Positions 63,111 through 64,000 of a stretch of DNA of 64,000 nt are shown piece after piece. This DNA is from Propionibacteriaceae bacterium (lineage in GTDB: Bacteria; Actinomycetota; Actinomycetes; Propionibacteriales; Propionibacteriaceae): positions 62,001 through 126,000 of the forward strand of contig WQZD01000003.1 in assembly GCA_009780915.1 (NCBI GenBank), in the 5' to 3' direction. The position numbers were made by a program, and so were the translations under genes. Under the pieces are notes generated by a model. The model was not told the origin of the DNA. It saw only the letters and a program-made list of their open reading frames with translations, and did not search any database. Within the stretch, counting starts at the first letter, position 1; each line of letters starts with the position of its first letter.

Positions 63111-64000
63111 TTAGAGGCCAATGTACCAGTCGACTCCAACGGTGTCGACCACCGTCCCTTCCACGATCTGACCGACTTTCAGACGCGACGTGGCAGCCGA
63201 CACTCCCTGGATGTACGAGCGGGCGTCCTCGGGACCTTGCTGCTCGGAACGTCCCACGAACTGGTCCTCCTCGACAGACTCGATGAGGACGGCCACCTCC
63301 TCGCCGACGCGCTCCTCGGCCCTCATCGAGGTCACTGTGTCCGCGAAGGAGGCCACATCGGAGGCACGGGCCGAGATCTCCGCCTCGTCGAGGTGCCGGT
63401 CGAGGCTCGCGCCTTCGGTGCCTTCCTCGTCGGAGTACGGGAAGACCCCCACCGCGTCCAACCTGGCTTCGCCGAGGAACTGCTTGAGCAGGTCCACGTC
63501 CTCCTCGGTCTCGCCGGGGAACCCGACGATCACATTGGTCCGGATCCCGGCGTCGGGCGCCTCCGTGCGGACACGCTCCAGCAAGTCGAGGAAGGATTGG
63601 GCGTCGCCGAAACGCCGCATCCGTCGCAGCACCGTCGCGGACGCATGCTGGAAGGGCAGGTCGAAGTACGGCACGACCTTGCGGGTGGACGCGATCGCGT
63701 GGATCACCGACGGTTTCAACTCGGCGGGCTGGAGGTAGCTCAACCGGATCCACTCGATGTGGTCAATCCGGGACAGATCCGACAGGACGGTCTCCAGATC
63801 TGTGTCGGGGAGGTCCTTGCCATAGGACGTGGTGTTCTCGCTGACGAGGAAGAGTTCCTTGACCGATTGGGACGCCAACCACAACGCCTCCGACCGGATG
63901 TCCTGGGGAAGCCGAGATCGGAAAGACCCCCGGAAGGAGGGGATCGCGCAGAACGCGCATCGGCGGTCGCATCCCGACGCGATCTTCAGGGGGGCCGAGG
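63111..64000 (-). CDS. rimO: Ribosomal protein S12 methylthiotransferase, N-terminus cut by window edge
   Basis: RimO methylthiolates Asp of protein S12. The frame is open to base 64000, and the visible 296 residues start in the radical SAM core: SGCDRRCAFCAIPSFRGSF (cysteines near 63948-63971). Then come FDLPFQHASATVLRRMRRFG and the C-terminal TRAM domain ending VDTVGVDWYIGL. The QHA and GDAQSFL features separate it from MiaB. The N-terminal cluster domain lies outside the window. Confidence 0.93.
   Translation of the reverse strand, partial: SAPLKIASGCDRRCAFCAIPSFRGSFRSRLPQDIRSEALWLASQSVKELFLVSENTTSYGKDLPDTDLETVLSDLSRIDHIEWIRLSYLQPAELKPSVIHAIASTRKVVPYFDLPFQHASATVLRRMRRFGDAQSFLDLLERVRTEAPDAGIRTNVIVGFPGETEEDVDLLKQFLGEARLDAVGVFPYSDEEGTEGASLDRHLDEAEISARASDVASFADTVTSMRAEERVGEEVAVLIESVEEDQFVGRSEQQGPEDARSYIQGVSAATSRLKVGQIVEGTVVDTVGVDWYIGL

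Overview
The window is GC-rich chromosomal DNA from an actinobacterium. Evidence for this is a mycothiol ligase gene (mshC), the GlnA/GlnE/GlnA2 nitrogen set, a DUF3046 gene and a ClgR-like regulator next to recA, LexA boxes of the GAAC-N4-GTTC type, and many genes whose start codon lies 6-8 bases after a TANNNT -10 element, as expected for leaderless transcripts. The gene set fits the Propionibacteriales, but no rRNA is present to prove it. An oxygen-sensitive type of enzyme activator (14444-18868) suggests an anaerobic or facultative life. I found no tRNA or rRNA gene, insertion sequence, prophage or CRISPR array.

Layout. 1-14140: the left-truncated gene of an ABC-F ATPase, then a nitrogen region with glnA (preceded by a GlnR-type box), glnE, a small sterol-carrier-like gene, tam, ilvA, a 971-residue TPR protein of unknown function, glnA2 and map. 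14141-19124: a 1474-residue fused 2-hydroxyacyl-CoA dehydratase activator and an orphan DUF1778 ribbon-helix-helix gene. 19181-21129: trpS and a PHP phosphatase. 21243-31554: nucleoside uptake and breakdown. A lipoprotein, an ABC ATPase and two permeases import nucleosides; Cdd, DeoA, DeoD, a phosphohexomutase-family protein and DeoC would turn them into bases, acetaldehyde and glyceraldehyde-3-phosphate. 31786-32397: a divergent PadR regulator.

32425-43511: aspS, hisS, a DUF349 protein, and the minus-strand run yajC-secD-secF-apt-relA. SecD carries an unexpected insert that looks like a surface-protein Ig-type (DUF11/DUF7507-like) domain. 43592-51636: ruvC-ruvA-ruvB with a LexA box, yebC, and hisD-C-B-H-A in which every junction overlaps by four bases; hisF is absent and hisI lies apart. 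51633-64000: dnaE, lgt, hisI, mshC, miaB, recX, recA (with a LexA box), DUF3046, clgR, cinA C-terminal domain, pgsA and the right-truncated gene rimO, all on the minus strand.

The general picture is a core housekeeping region with tight gene packing and several visible regulatory circuits: nitrogen (GlnR box, GlnE target tyrosine), SOS (two LexA boxes), and nucleoside uptake (direct repeats, a long hairpin after the binding-protein gene, a nearby PadR gene).
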